In this document: one piece after another, positions 22,570 through 35,700 of the stretch
How positions within the stretch are numbered: the stretch's first letter is position 1
Layout of the letters: every line of letters begins with the position of its first letter
Source: Tetragonia tetragonoides
Taxonomy: Eukaryota > Streptophyta > Magnoliopsida > Caryophyllales > Aizoaceae
Assembly: GCA_038025085.1 (NCBI GenBank)
Contig: CM076147.1
Coordinates: forward strand, 35,750,766-35,814,765
Length of the DNA stretch: 64,000 nucleotides
Direction of reading: 5' to 3'
Notes under the pieces: model-generated
Databases searched by the model: none
Told to the model about the DNA's origin: nothing
The model's input: only the letters and a program-made list of their open reading frames with translations
Translations under genes and position numbers: made by a program

Positions 22570-25500
22570 CAATGGCGTATCTAGAAAAATAATAATAGAG
22601 GTGTCAAATAAAAATTTAAAAAAAGCACAAGTTCGATATTACAAAGTAATCGGGTAGAAAAGTACAATCACATTGTTTTAGGGGAAAATACAAAATATTC
22701 GGGGTACGGGGTTACAATTGCCCTCGTCGGGTCTTCATGTTTTGAAAGCGGTTAATGATGTCGTCATCGGGAACTTTCAAAAAGACTTCTTTCTCAATAA
22801 AAGTAACTAAACAATCATTCAACATATGATCACCCATACTATTCCGCAACTTGTTCTTGACAATCTTCATGCCCGAAAATACTCTCTCCGCACTTGCAGT
22901 AGCAACAGGAAGAATCAACACAATCTTCAAAAGCTTATAAACTTGAGAAAATAAAACATGTTTCTCAATTTGAACAAGTTTCATGGAAAGATCACCAAGG
23001 TCCTTCAAGTTCGAAAATTTTTCATCCTTCCTCATATCAACAATGAAGTTGTCAAGTTGAAAAGAAAGACCAAGCAACTCAATACTTGAAAAGTCATTAG
23101 GGTAAAACTCGGCAAGTCTAAGCAACTTTTTCTTATCAAAACAAGAAAATGAGTTAGTAGGATTTAAGCAAGCCATACACAAAAGCAACTCCGTACTTGC
23201 CTCATCAAACCGATTATTAAGCTCGGTGAGTTGTAGATCGATGATTGCATCGAACACTTCATAGTGATAATGATGTTCATTTGTGTATTCTGCAACAAAA
23301 CGCTTTGACCTTCCTCGGGGAATAAATCCTTGATGCATTTCAGGGATTTCAATGTCATATTTGTCACAAAATAAAGTGACCCTTTTGACATGATCACCCT
23401 ATCCCTCATCTCTCAAATTTTGCAATTGGCTTTTAGTCAAACTAACAAATGACATAGCATTAACAATATCCTGATCACTTCTTTGCAAAGCAAGGTTCAA
23501 TTGATGTGCGAAACCAAATATAACATTCATCAAGTGCAGCATGTGAACAAAGTCATATGATTCAACCACAAACAAAACACCTTGGGCCTTCACCCGATCC
23601 TCATTCTTTTTACCCCGCCCAAGCTGTAATAGTACACCAAATATATCAGGATACATATCAATAATATGTAAAATTGTGTTGTGATGAGATCCCCAGCGAG
23701 TATCCCCAGGTCTACCCAAAAGAAGCTGCTGGTTTAAACCTTGTCCAGTTTCAAGTTCACCCTCATCTAGTGCCTTAGCCACTTTTTGAACTTGACTTTC
23801 GCTAAGCATTTCAGTTCGCTTTGAGGAAGCCCCAACCATGTTTAACAACATTGAAATGGCATCAAAAAACCAATCACAATCATCATTCTTTTTAGCCACC
23901 GCAACAAGGGTTAATTGTAGTTGATGAGCAAAACAATGAACATAGTAAGCACATGGATTTTCCCTCATAATTAAACTTTTTAGACCATTTATATCACCAC
24001 TCATATTGCTAGCCCCATCATAACCTTGCCCACGAACTTTAGACAAATCCAAAGAATGCTCCATAAGCATAGATACAATTACAGCTTTGAGTGTCAAGGC
24101 AGTGGTATCTTTAACATGCACGATGCCAAGAAACCGCTCTGTTAGCTTTCCCTTTTTATCAACAAAACGCAAACAAAGAGCAATTTGTTCCTTCATTGCC
24201 ATATCACTAGACTCATCAGCTAATATCCCAAAATAGTCATCCCCAAGCTCTTGCAAAATAGCTTTAGTAGTTTCTTTGGCACAAGCATCAATAATATCTT
24301 TTTGAATTGAAGGAGCAATCAATTGATGGTTTCCTGGGGCATTTTTCAATACAACATTACCAATTCTTTCATCTATCTCAGCCAACCATTGTAAAAGTTC
24401 AAGAAAGTTCCCCCTATTTAGTGAGTCTTCACTTTCTCTATGACCATGAAATGCTAATCCTTGACGTAAAAGATATCTCAAGCATTTAAGTGAAGCTCTC
24501 AAGCGTGCTTTATACTCAATCTTAACTTGCTTAGATTGTTTGTCAATAGCAACTATGATGGAACTTTTAGAATTTTTCAAAACTTCAATTTTTTGCAAAG
24601 CTTGCATATGAGCACTATTAACCTTGCCCTCATGGTCCCAATAACTCCTAAGCTTGTTCCAACTCCTAAATCCTTTTTCAGAAACAAAACCATTTTCCCC
24701 AGCAGCTCTAGTTGCAGTTTCGTTCTTGAACAAGTAACAAATAAAACAAAATACCCAATCTGCTTCAACACTGTATTCAAGCCAATTAAACTTAGGATAC
24801 CAAGAGGCATTGAATCGACGATATTTATCCTCTCTCATTTTTCTAGAAGGAAAAGGTTTAAACTTTGGTTGACATGGACCTCTTAGTATGTAGGCTCTCC
24901 TCACTGCATCTTGCACATTAGGAGGATAGTTCACTATACTAATTCTCTTCCCTGGATCATGTGGAAGCAAATCAACATCATATAAACTCTCATCCAACGG
25001 TGAGGCATTACTATTTGAACCACCTCCCGACCCAATTTCATTTTCTTGAGTTTGAGGTGATGGAGGAGAAGACTCATGGTCACTTTCATCAACTGGAGTA
25101 TTTAAGGACGCAAAAGAATGGTCCTCACCCTCACTTGAACGAGTTGGAGGTTTAGTCGCCGAAGAAGAAGTCTCTTGTGATTTTAACTTCTTTTGAAACA
25201 TAGATACTAATAGATTAGGTTTCTTCCTTTTTGATGATTGACCCTCCATTGCTTCACTTCTAAATCAAAGTTTTAATGAATGAGTTAAATACAAATTGTT
25301 TATTCATATATCACATAAAAAATAAACCAAACAAGAAACAACTAATTTCAACATATAAACATCCCAAAAAATAAAACAGCAATAAAAAAAAAAAACAAAC
25401 TAATTTCATCATTTTTCCCATTAAAAAACCCCCCAAATTGCAATCTAACTAATTTAGCCCTTTCATTCAAAAAAAAATAAAAATAAATAACAACAAAATA

Positions 25501-26085
25501 GTTCATTCTAAAACTCACTTACATATCAACTAACAAATATACAAAACCAATGAACCAAAAAATCTAATCCAATTTCATACATAAATCATCATAAGGCCTA
25601 TAATAATAAACAATTTACATAAATAAAGTGCCAATTTGAGATCTAATTATCATAAGAATTGAAATCGAAAAAGTTAGGGTTTGGAAAATATACCAAAAAG
25701 GGGCTTGCGTTGTGGGCCGTGGTTGTGGACTGGAGACTGGGTGCGGTGGGGCGGCGTGTGGGCGGGCGGCGTCGGCGTGCGGGCGGGCGGCGTCGGCGGT
25801 CTGCGGGAGGACTGAGGAGTGTCGTGAGTCAGTGAGTGAGAGAGAAGAAAACGAAGGAGAGAGAATTTTTTTTCTTCACTGAGAACGTGAGAAAGAGAGG
25901 AGAGAGAAAAAAGTGGGTCAGTTTAATTCCCTTACTTTTTTTGTTTAACACTTAGGACCCTTTCACCCTTCAAACATTCAAAATAAGGGGGCCTTTTGGG
26001 GATTTTTTTTTTAAGTGTCCAAATTTTTTTTAAAAATTAATCCAGTGGCCTGGGACCATGGGGCACCCCCATAAATCCGCCCCTG
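22570..26085 (-). mobile_element. hAT transposon, copy 1, complete ends
   Basis: Inverted termini CAATGGCGTATCTA (left) and, read from the other end, CAGGGGCGGATTTA. They are flanked by a perfect 8-bp duplication ACTCCCCC at 22562-22569 and 26086-26093. One minus-strand transposase gene fills most of it. The 5' leader side (25700-25810) is a GC-rich GGCGGCGTCGG minisatellite that differs between copies. The intact ends could in principle be moved by a transposase supplied elsewhere. Confidence 0.9.
22712..25249 (-). pseudogene. hAT transposase (TTF-type zinc finger, DUF4371, hAT dimerisation), one in-frame stop
   Basis: One frame of 845 codons, interrupted by a single TAG at 23399-23401 after LQNLRDEG, where family members normally have Trp. 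Residues 1-616 carry a Lys-rich nuclear-localisation-like start (SKRKKPN), a TTF-type finger region with CFICYLF, and the DUF4371/RNase-H-like core with FGILADESSDMAMKEQ and KVRGQGYDGASNM. The part after the stop holds the C-terminal dimerisation motif ATASAERVFSGMK and KNKLRNSM. No other lesion is visible, so inactivation is minimal and possibly recent. The identical stop in the other copy shows it predates the segmental duplication. Confidence 0.88.
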
Positions 26086-26093
26086 ACTCCCCC

Positions 26094-27419
26094 ATGCCAA
26101 CCCTATGGCTATCAATGCAGAAACTTTTATGGGAAAAAACGAGATTTATAATAATAAACATGAAACTGTTTTCAAATATTAGTTCTTGAAATCGGTGTCT
26201 TGTACGACTCCATTGAAGTTGAATTATGGGCCATCCACTGTCCATCATGATCTTTCCTTTGATCGTAGATAATCACAAAACGTGTTGCAAGTGTTTGGAA
26301 GAACAAATCCAATACATGAAGCCTATGTTTGGCAAAATTAGTTGTAGCTGTCAAATATTAGTAAAAGAAAGAAATTAATAGAAAACTGATAAAAAAAAAA
26401 TACTTTGAAATGCTAAAACTAGCTTTTGTTGTAGTTGTAGGTGAAAGCTTGCAGGAATACCTTTCACAAAATTAGTTGTAGTTGTAGCTACCCAATCGCA
26501 AGAAAAAATAACCGACAAAACCTGATTTTATATTTAAAAGTCCACGATATGTTTGTAGATATACACAATTACACTTCGAACTCAAGAAAATGACATTGAC
26601 TGACTTGACCTCGACATGACCACCTATTTTGATTACTCATTTTAGAATAGACAAGGAAGTCGGGCTTTTATAGGATTGGCCATTTACATTGGGAAAATGG
26701 GGGTGGCCATTGGCCAATAGTCTACCTAAACATAAGACGGAGTAACAACTAATACTCCTAAATACAAGAGGGGATCGAATGGTGATAATATTTTTATAAT
26801 TACTATTATTATAGTTAATGTATCGAAAATCGCAAAAAAGCAAATTACAAGATTTATTTGAGACAACACAAATCTGTCAATATATCATATTGGATTTTGG
26901 CTAAAGACGGTGGTGAGTTTAATGAAATGGATCATAAATAAAGATGATGTTTTACTTTTAGGGGGTATGTCCAGCCCGGTGCTTGCCGTAACTTTTCTAT
27001 CTCCGATGGTACTTTCTGGCATCCCTTCGGTGATGAATGAAATATATTGATCGACTATTCCCCCCACATAAAGATAATATCGTAGACATAATTTATTTTT
27101 TACAATAACTTATATAAGAATGTCTTTATGTTAAAACTACTTTTTATGTAACACTTTTTATCCTATAAAACACCCGATTGAGGATCAAAGTAAACCTCTT
27201 TTTTTAACTTAAAGGTCTGATCCGGGACAAAGAGAGAATACTTTCTGACAAAAATTATATTGAAAAATGTTGGGTTGACTCTGTTGGTTAGTAACTCCCA
27301 CAATTTTATCGTGTGATTTTGTAAGAGTCCCCCACACATTTAAGAAGATTAAAAATTTTGATGTCAAATCTCCCACCAACTACGTACGTACTGCATAGCT
27401 TGTGGCCCGGCTTGGGGTG
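26094..27419. other. P450 upstream region, copy 1
   Basis: AT-rich sequence between the hAT element and the P450 TATA box. About 26320-26480 has repeated CAAAATTAGTTGTAG-type blocks, possibly a decayed MITE. No gene is seen. The hAT element lies about 1.35 kb upstream of the P450 promoter in both copies. Confidence 0.6.
27374..27391 (+). promoter_or_regulatory. AC-element-like MYB site plus ACGT repeat, P450 copy 1
   Basis: CACCAACT (27374-27381) matches the core of AC elements bound by R2R3-MYB proteins and runs into TACGTACGTAC with two ACGT cores. It is about 45 bp upstream of the TATA box. Betalain P450 genes are known targets of a MYB in beet; binding here is inferred from sequence only. 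Confidence 0.4.
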
Positions 27420-27428
27420 TATATATAA
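27420..27428 (+). promoter_or_regulatory. TATA box of P450 copy 1
   Basis: TATATATAA about 105 bp upstream of the ATG at 27530. It predicts a leader of roughly 75 nt that contains no upstream ATG. Identical in copy 2. Confidence 0.75.
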
Positions 27429-27529
27429 ACACGTTGGGTGCAGTGCAAATTAATAACCCATTCAACTATAATTCCTCCTTGCCCTTCCAAACATACGTAG
27501 CCAAACACCCCAAAGTAGCTTACTTAGCC

Positions 27530-29348
27530 ATGGATAGCACCACACTTGGAATGATACTTTGTATCTTCTTTGTGTGCTTTCACTTCATCAAACCATTTTT
27601 CGTCCAAAATTCTAAAACCTCTAGCAAACTTCCTCCGGGGCCAAAACCAAAACCAATCTTTGGCAACATTTTCGAGCTTGGCGAAAAGCCTCACCGATCA
27701 TTTGCCAATCTTGCCAAAATTCATGGCCCTTTAATAAGCTTAAAACTAGGAAGTGTCACCACTGTTGTCGTATCTTCTTCCGATGTAGCCAAAGAAATGT
27801 TCCTTAAAAATGACCAAATTTTTGCTAACCGAACTATTCCTGACTCGGTTAGGGCAGGCAACCATGACAAGCTCTCGATGTCATGGTTGCCTGTATCCGC
27901 GAAATGGCGGAACCTAAGAAAAATATCAGCGGTCCAATTGTTGTCAACTCAACGACTTGACGCTAGTCAAGCAGTAAGACAAGCTAAGGTGCAACAACTT
28001 CTTGAGTATGTACAAGAATGTTGCAAAAAAGGGCAACCTGTTGATATAGGCAGGGCTGCATTTACAACATCTCTTAACTTATTGTCAACCACATTTTTCT
28101 CAATTGAATTGGCAAATCATAGCTCTAATGCATCACAAGAGTTTAAGCAACTTATGTGGTGTATAATGGAGGAAATTGGAAGGCCTAATTATGCTGATTA
28201 TTTCCCAATACTTGGTTACATTGATCCTTTTGGCATTAGACGTCGATTAAGTGCTTATTTTGATAAGCTCATTGAGGTTTTCCAAGATATTATCCGTCAA
28301 AGGCTTAAGGCTCGTTTGGCTAATTCTTCTGGTTTAGCCACTAATGATGTGCTTGATACTCTTCTCAATCTTTACCAAGACAAAGAGATGAGCATGGATG
28401 AGATAAATCATCTACTAGTGGTGAGTTTAATTTTCGTTGGTTTTTTTTTAAATGAAAATATCACAATAATGGCTGATGACAAGATTACAAGTCAAAATAT
28501 AATATCCAGTTAAATTAAAAAGTGCACTTCAGTGTGCCCATGTTAGGTTTACTAACTCACCCATTAATCAAATAATTTTAAGATCTTACCAATGTTGTGA
28601 TATTGACGTTATATATTAAGACCGAAATCTTACTACATATATTAATCTCTCTGTCTCAAAACAATTTTAGTTTGTTGTTTGCTTTTCAACGTTAAAGTTC
28701 ACAAACTTTAATTAATACTTCTAAATCTATATGGCCCAGGACATCTTTGATGCTGGAACGGACACAACAGCCAGCTCCTTAGAGTGGGCAATGGCGGAGC
28801 TAGTGAAGGATCCAGAGATGATGCATATAGCCCAAACTGAAATCGAGCAAGCCCTTGGTAAGGATTGTACATCAATCCAAGAATCCGACATTGCAAAGCT
28901 GCCATACGTGCAAGCTATCATTAAGGAAACATTGCGTTTGCACCCACCAACCGTGTTCCTCCTACCTAGGAAAGCCGATGAGGATGTACAATTATACGGT
29001 TACACTGTGCCCAAAAATGCACAAGTACTTGTTAACCTATGGGCTATAGGGCGTGACACTAAGGTGTGGTCCGACCCTGAAGTATTCTCACCCTCAAGGT
29101 TTTTGGATAGTGAGATTGATTTTAAAGGTCGAGATTTCGAACTCTTGCCATTTGGTGCTGGGAGGAGGATATGTCCTGGATTGACATTGGCTTATCGGAT
29201 GTTAAACTTGATGTTGGCCACTCTTCTTCATTCCTTCAATTGGAAGCTTGGTGATGGGATGAGCCCTAAGGACTTAGACATGGATGAGAAATTTGGGATT
29301 ACTTTGCAAAAGGTTAAGCCCCTACAAGTTATTCCGGTGGCTAAGTGA
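27530..29348 (+). CDS. CYP76AD: Cytochrome P450, CYP76AD family, copy 1 (tyrosine/DOPA oxidation in betalain synthesis)
   Basis: Two exons, 27530-28420 and 28740-29348, encode 499 aa, the usual length for CYP76AD. There is an N-terminal ER anchor (about residues 6-24) and the hinge [10 protein letters not shown] (33-42). Further motifs are I-helix AGTDTT (302-307), ExxR E360-R363, FSPSRF in place of the PERF motif, and heme loop [10 protein letters not shown] with Cys442. Family members hydroxylate L-tyrosine to L-DOPA and, in the alpha clade, oxidise L-DOPA to cyclo-DOPA. Features such as [12 protein letters not shown] look more like the beta clade (tyrosine hydroxylation only), but that is from memory and not decisive. 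The ATG in AGCCATGG is chosen because the frame upstream has no earlier ATG and it starts the membrane anchor. Differs from copy 2 at Phe98, Asp321 and Leu454. Confidence 0.93.
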
Positions 29349-29916
29349 TGGATTTATCGTATCAAGGTCTTTACCATGTTACGTATTAATTTGTGCCTTT
29401 CATTGTTGTTGTGTTGAACTTTTGCTATCACTCTTTGTTCTTTTATATTTTTTGGTCTTCATGAGTGTCTTTTGCTCTGATCCTATGGATATTTTGAGCT
29501 TGGCCCTTATTGAATGATATACCGAGTGTATGCTCTTATTTTTATTTTTTTTAATAAATAAACAAAGGTTACCAAAAAAAAAAATGTGACTCTTTCTTTG
29601 TGGCTTATTAGAAACTCATTTTTGAGTTGTCTGGTGTCACTCTTATTATGAGTACATAATATCAATACTATGATTATAACTTCTTTCTTTAAGTTCAACT
29701 TCGTGATACGTAAAACGATATTTGATTAAACGAATACGATAGTATTGTAGTAATAACCCGTTCAAAATAAAAAGGAAAAACTCAAAATATGGGTATTATA
29801 CAGGGTGTTAAACTAGTAGGGAATTCATAAAGTACCTAATACCTATTAAAATTGAAACTCAACAATATCTATATTCTACAACATTATTAGAGCCGAAACT
29901 TAATTTTGTACCATTT

Positions 29917-29959
<43 letters not shown>

Positions 29960-31043
29960 TAACATATTGATACATGTGAACTTTAAACTCAAAAAACGTC
30001 AATAATATATATAAGCTAGGAGTCGTCAAACATGTCGGTCATGTCGGGTTCGGGACAGTCAAGCTCATTATTCATGTTTCACGTATGTTTGTATTCCAAT
30101 TCTTAAATGGGCATTCAAGATATGAAGTCAGAATTTGTCGTTTTTCCGGTCGGGTTTTTGAGTATTGGCCCCTTTTATGACTATTTTAGCGGGTTTGGTT
30201 TGAGTTCGGTCGATTAATCTCATTTGCCCCGATTGTAATGTATTTCGTGTAAACTTTTAGTGAGCTTTCGCGCGAGCTGTACTTTGGGTCTGGTTTCAAA
30301 TCGGAACAAACTTTGACAACTCTTTAATTAAAGTGCTTGTAAAAAGACACCAACGATGTTAGAAACATAATGTTATCCTTTCAAAAGCTCACATCCTTCC
30401 CTCTCTCGATCAATCGCATAAGTTTGTCAATTATTAACGGTCTGAAAATGATTTTTTTTAGTAACAACATAATATTTATGAGCTTAAGTGGACTAATTAG
30501 ACAGGGTAAGGTCATCAAATTAAGAAGAAGAAATAAACCAACATTTGGAATGGACTCCACACACTTGAAAAATATAATTAAAGTTAAATTTGAACTTTAA
30601 AAACCATAAATTTGATTTACATTATAGTATTTATACTAATTGATAAATTTCACTTAAGTTAATTAAACTGTACTGAATTGAACTGAACACTATTAAATTG
30701 AACTCAAGTGAACTACTAAACTTGACTATAATATATGTGAGTATGTGAGAGAAAAGAAATGTCACTGAACTAGAATTGAATTGAAGTTACAAGATCGAAC
30801 TTATTACTAAATAAGTAGACACACCCAAAATCCATTATTTCAAACATTTACCCAATAAAGTGAATCATGTACTCTATAAAACATAAAGGGACAGGAATCT
30901 CATTATGGTTGTGAACGTGCGTGGGGAAGTTCTTTCAAAGATGCATGGCTGTATTTCTCCATTCTCTGTTTGGATGCAATTTCTTCAATTTGCAACAAAA
31001 AGGATAAAAATTGTGTGGTGCATGTAAGGAGAAATAAAAGACG
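29349..31043. other. P450 3' flank, copy 1
   Basis: AT-rich 3' UTR and downstream sequence, about 97-99% identical by eye to 45006-46705. It holds a long A run at about 29918-29955. Older diverged relatives of this flank occur at 48.6-51.0, 53.2-54.1 and 55.9-59.8 kb. No gene recognised. Confidence 0.7.
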
Positions 31044-31178
31044 ATGAACTTTAAACTCAAAAAACGTCAATAATATATATAAGCTAGGAGTTGTCAAACA
31101 TGTCGGTCATGTCGGGTTTGGGACAGTCAAGCTCATTATTCATGTTTCACGTATGTTTGTATTCCAATTCTTAAATGG
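31042..31178. repeat. Local duplicate of P450 3'-flank sequence at the segment junction
   Basis: Repeats 29976-30112 with about two mismatches, starting GAACTTTAAACTCAAAAAAC and ending ATTCCAATTCTTAAATGGG. It begins exactly where homology between copy 1 and copy 2 stops, so it marks the duplication junction; TGA is shared at the join. Confidence 0.85.
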
Positions 31179-31851
31179 GGGGTATATATTTTCTATGACG
31201 AAAAGTCACAATTCCATTATAAATGGGGTATGTATTTTCTAAGACGAAAAGTCACCTAACGAATAATTAAGAAGACCACTTCTAAAACAACTAGAAAGTT
31301 ATCCCGTTTCATCATGAAGTTTTTTCACTCAGACGTTCGCCTCAAAATTAAGAAATGACACATGAAATTGAGTTGCCTATATTCCGTACACGATTTTCAT
31401 CAATCCTCATTCGCAGTTTCTTTCGTTCACAAAAAGGGGTCCCGTGATCTTTTCCTTCTTTTCTTAATGATCCAAAGAGTGATTACACAAGGTGAATGTA
31501 TGATGACGGCACTAATACAATTAGGATAATGAAATGAAACTAATACAATTAGGATAATGAAATGACACTAATATGATTATTGTTTTCGTTTAAAACTTGA
31601 ATTTCTAACATTGAAAATTGAATTATTAGTTTCTTTTATTTTGTTTATGTAATGAAAGCTTTCTTAGAGGATACGGAGTATATAATACTAGTAGGCTAGT
31701 AGCTATTGATTGTTAAAAATAATTTACTTTACATAAGATTTTAAAAATATAGATTTTTTTTTTTTGAAGTGAAAAATATCGAAACTGATTTCGTTGATAA
31801 ATGGAGTTTTTTTCTTTTTTTTTTGGGTGAACAAGTAGAGTATTGTTTTTA
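31179..31851. other. Spacer between the duplicated segments
   Basis: AT-rich, no gene. It contains two small tandem pairs: a roughly 35-bp unit with TATTTTCTA.GACGAAAAGTCAC at 31178-31252, and a 28-bp unit ACTAATACAATTAGGATAAT.. at 31511-31566. It is absent from the left side of copy 1. Confidence 0.6.
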
Positions 31852-32345
31852 GGAAAATTTCAACTTTAATGTCCTGACGTTTGGGCTAATCATTATTTAG
31901 TGCCCTGTGTTTTAAATATTACCACTTTATGTACCTGGGATATGTGAAAAAGTTTCAGTTACGTTTTTTTCTATTACATTATTCTGTCAGTTTGCTGACG
32001 TGGCATTTAATAACTGCACATGATTAATGGCGCACATTGCAATGACGAAATTACCCCCCATTTAATAAGTGACAGTGTTTTTTTTCAAGTCTGAGAACAA
32101 GATCAATGGTTGTGATTTGACCCTTACCACTGATCATATACACTTACTCAATGCCACGTCAGTAAATGTACGTCATTAATCGTGTGCACTTATTAAATGT
32201 CACGTCAGCAATCAACATAATGTAACGGGAAAAATGTAACTGAAACTTTTGCACATATCCCAGATAACTAAAGTGGTAATATTTAAAACACGGGGCACTA
32301 AATAATAATTAACCCAAACGTCAGAGCACAAAATGGAAATTTTCC
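31852..32345. mobile_element. MULE-type foldback MITE, 494 bp
   Basis: Long inverted arms of about 200 bp each: GGAAAATTTCAACTTTAATG at the left, the inverse ending GAAATTTTCC at the right, with ACGTCAGC/GCTGACGT blocks inside. Flanked by a perfect 9-bp duplication TTGTTTTTA (31843-31851 and 32346-32354), the signature of Mutator-like elements. Confidence 0.88.
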
Positions 32346-32757
32346 TTGTTTTTAACACAAGGTTCAAGCATATGCAACATGAGTACATGAATATGGACGG
32401 TCAATAATTCGCCGGCAGATACACAGCCCGTGAAATAGAAGTGCCACAATGATCTGGACATGGCCCAGGAACTCTTGTCTCACGTTTTCGTTTTTCCTAC
32501 TTTCACATTCACAAATGAGTTACCAAGGATTCAAGGCTACTTCTTAGGTGTTTCATCCGTCCAAATTTCAACCTTTTCACTTTTTTGTTTTTTGCTCATC
32601 GATAAGAAAGGTGCGAGTGAATGCTAATTAAAACAGCTCTCGCTACGTCATTTTCGGATCAAGTTTCGAGATATTAACGGAAACAGGGCAGTACTTTTAG
32701 GAGAAAATCTATAAATAATTTTCATGGTATGAGTCATAGTACCACTATTTAAAACTT
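32346..32757. other. Left flank of CACTA copy 2, no feature seen
   Basis: About 400 bp of unique sequence between the MULE MITE and the CACTA element. No coding similarity or repeat recognised. Confidence 0.5.
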
Positions 32758-32760
32758 TAG

Positions 32761-35700
32761 CACTACAAGAAAACTCGTTTTTGGCAACGACTTTAGTCGT
32801 TGCGAAAAATATTTATCGCAACGACTTTTATCGTTGCAGGGTCGTTGCGCGTCATGGCGTTACAAAAGAATGACGCAACGACTGCTATATAATTGTCGTT
32901 GCAATACATACTCATCTGTGTAGGCTAGATGGACAGTTATTGCAACGATATTAGTCGTTGCAAAAGATGTAAAGAATTTCTTACAACGATAAATGTTGTT
33001 GCGATTAGTAATTCATAAATTAAAAAAAAAAATGTGTGCAAGTGTAAATTTCAGATCCCTGCTCCACTACGTTCATATTTGAACCTTTGATAATCTTCCA
33101 TTCATGTAATATACAATTTGAGTACAAAATATCGTCAATCCACATCCAAAAAAAGTTACATAAATCGACATATTTTCGTATAGGCGACCATATTTACAAC
33201 TTATGGAAGTTCACTAAAGCTTTGCCTTGCCATCTTTCTAACTTTCATATCATTGCGCATTTAGTGACTCTTCTTGCCATAAGAGCATGATCTCCACATT
33301 GCGCCTCTCAAGGAACTTACCACCTACATACAAAGTGCAGACATTAATTTCCTTTAAAAGATTTGGTATCTAAGGGTGATTCCAGCTCACAGTAGCTCAT
33401 ACCAAACTTCCATACTTAATTTTAGCAGTAAGAAAACTCGAAGCACTTGAAGCTCAATTCATTTAAGAAAAAGAAAAAATCTAAGTTTTACAAATAACAA
33501 CACAAATGGTAGCACCTATGTCAAGAACTGGGCACAAAATGAGACTACGTATCCCAGTGTCAACAATAACATGACTTTCAAGATCCACTTGATCCAGCTT
33601 CGTGGCAGAACTCATCATAGCTATGGAAATATTTGTAGGAATTCAAGGAACAAACGTTTCATGCAGAACAGATGTGGTATGACTAGGATTAAACCTGAAA
33701 CTATAAGTAGGCCATTTATTTAACCCTTTTGTTATGTAAAAAACACCTCTTATATTTTATTATCATTACTAAGTGGAGACGAGTCCATTAATCATAGGGC
33801 TATGACCTCATATCCAGATGATATCTATCCCATAAAATCAAAGGGACTTATATAAATGCATTTATTCTAATTTTTTCTCTTTCTCTGTGATATTTGAAGA
33901 AAGCAAAGTGATGAGACAAACAATAAGTTGCCTTCTCAAACTTGTTTTCAGAATCCACTTCAAAACTATAAGTTCCCTGAACATGTCAATCTCATCATCT
34001 AGCCATCTTCAAACAAGTGCTTAAGACACATCTACATGCAATATATAGCACCAAAGGCATCAGACTACCAGATACTTAAAACCAAGAGAAACATGTGCAT
34101 AATAACTTCATAGAACAAGCACTTACTGAACTGGTGGTGGAGGTGACCGTGCCATTGTCGCCACTGCTGGTAATGAGCTGCACTAGTCTAACCCAAAAAC
34201 AATCCAAGCAATATGAAATAGTTAATCAAGGTCCTAAGTAACTATTACTTCTGAAACATAACTTAATCACCATATTATAAAACCATGAAGATATAATGTT
34301 ACACATAGACATGCAAATTGATTATACCTTTCTGCTAATGAATTAACACATAAATACTTGCTTTCTCCTTGTGTTCTAATCCTTAAAACATGTTGAAAAC
34401 ATGGTTAAATAGTGTGGGATTAGTGTAGAATTGAGAACACAAATCAGCTCATATAGATATGAAACATACCACATGGAAGTGCTTTAAAACTCATCCTATC
34501 TAGCCCCTAGTTTGAATTCCAACTTCGTGCACTGATTTTTATAGTCTTTCAGGTCTTTTAGCATGCAAAAACAGTGCTTAATCAATCCAACGATAGCTCT
34601 AAGGATCAAACCATAAAACAATGCGCAATTCATAAATTCTGACCCTAATATAACTTTGTTTTATGGCGGCTCCCTTCACATACTTCCTAAACTACCTGAG
34701 TTCATGCTTCAAAGAAAACCCCCTTCTGGTAATACCAAGCCAGTGCAAAATATCATTCAAAACTTGAGCAGAATAGGGACACTCAAATAAGAGGTGTCTA
34801 GAGTTCTCATCTGTTCACAGCATATGCAACACCTATTGACCATTTGCCACCGTCGAGCAATAATGTTCTCAACAGTAGCGAGCTTACTCTAAGTAGCTTG
34901 CTGGAAGATAAACCTATGACGAGGCATAGTCAGTGGTTCCCAAATTTTTCTTGAATTCCTTTGAACCTCACCAGGTTCCCTAAAGAAGCCGTAAACAACA
35001 GCATATTTAAATTTACCACTGCCCCAAAATTGTAGCATATTCTCAGCTTCATTCCTAGAACCACATCTGTTGACAAGTTCATCTCAAATCGCCAAAAGGC
35101 GCTTCCATATGCAAGAGTCATTCTGTTTCGCCACAAATATTTTTGTTCTGAACTGGTATCTTTTAACAAAGTTGAATCAACTAATATATACACTTAGAGG
35201 CCATAGACCCAGGACCTGGGTGTTCGTTGCAACTTGCGTGAGCAACATCCATTATCTATCAGATTCGGAAGGAAAGAAATTGTAGAAGGTTTAATTGCTT
35301 TGTAAAGCAAAGTGACCAGATTGCTAGAGAACTCAGGAAGTCCATGTCAGGGTCAAAAATTCCTTAAATGATCTGCTGTAGTTAATGAATTAAACTGGTA
35401 CCCAGTTTAATTTGTTCTAGAGTCTCTTGCTTTTAGATTCTTCTGAATAACGAATTAAAAAGCACCAAACTTTCACAACATACAATTTCTCCAAATTATT
35501 TGACTTAAGCAATCAACTTTTTAATATGCCTAACTCAATAACACCTAATATTCTAATAAATATCTACAAGTTCCAGATACATTAAGCTAAACTAAGCATA
35601 AAGCTAGATTTCTAATCAAAACATGGAAAATTTACAGTTTTGTTAGGAGAAAAGATACCTAGCCCAGAATACGGTTGCTGCTGCAGCCCACCACCTCCAG

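Larger units (their letters stand above)
18474..31043. repeat. Segmental duplication, copy 1
   Basis: Nearly identical to 32879-46705. The offset is 14,405 nt up to the hAT element and about 15,657 nt from the P450 promoter onward; the difference is a 1.25-kb internal duplication in copy 2. Order in the unit: CACTA element, hAT element, P450, 3' flank. The left break lies inside the CACTA element. The right break lies about 9 bp inside the sequence that starts the MULE of copy 2. Confidence 0.95.

Noticed and set aside
27434..27529. N-terminal extension of the P450 frame upstream of the ATG at 27530
   Set aside because: The extension starts at a TTG only, lies over the TATA/leader region, and would put 32 residues before the membrane anchor.
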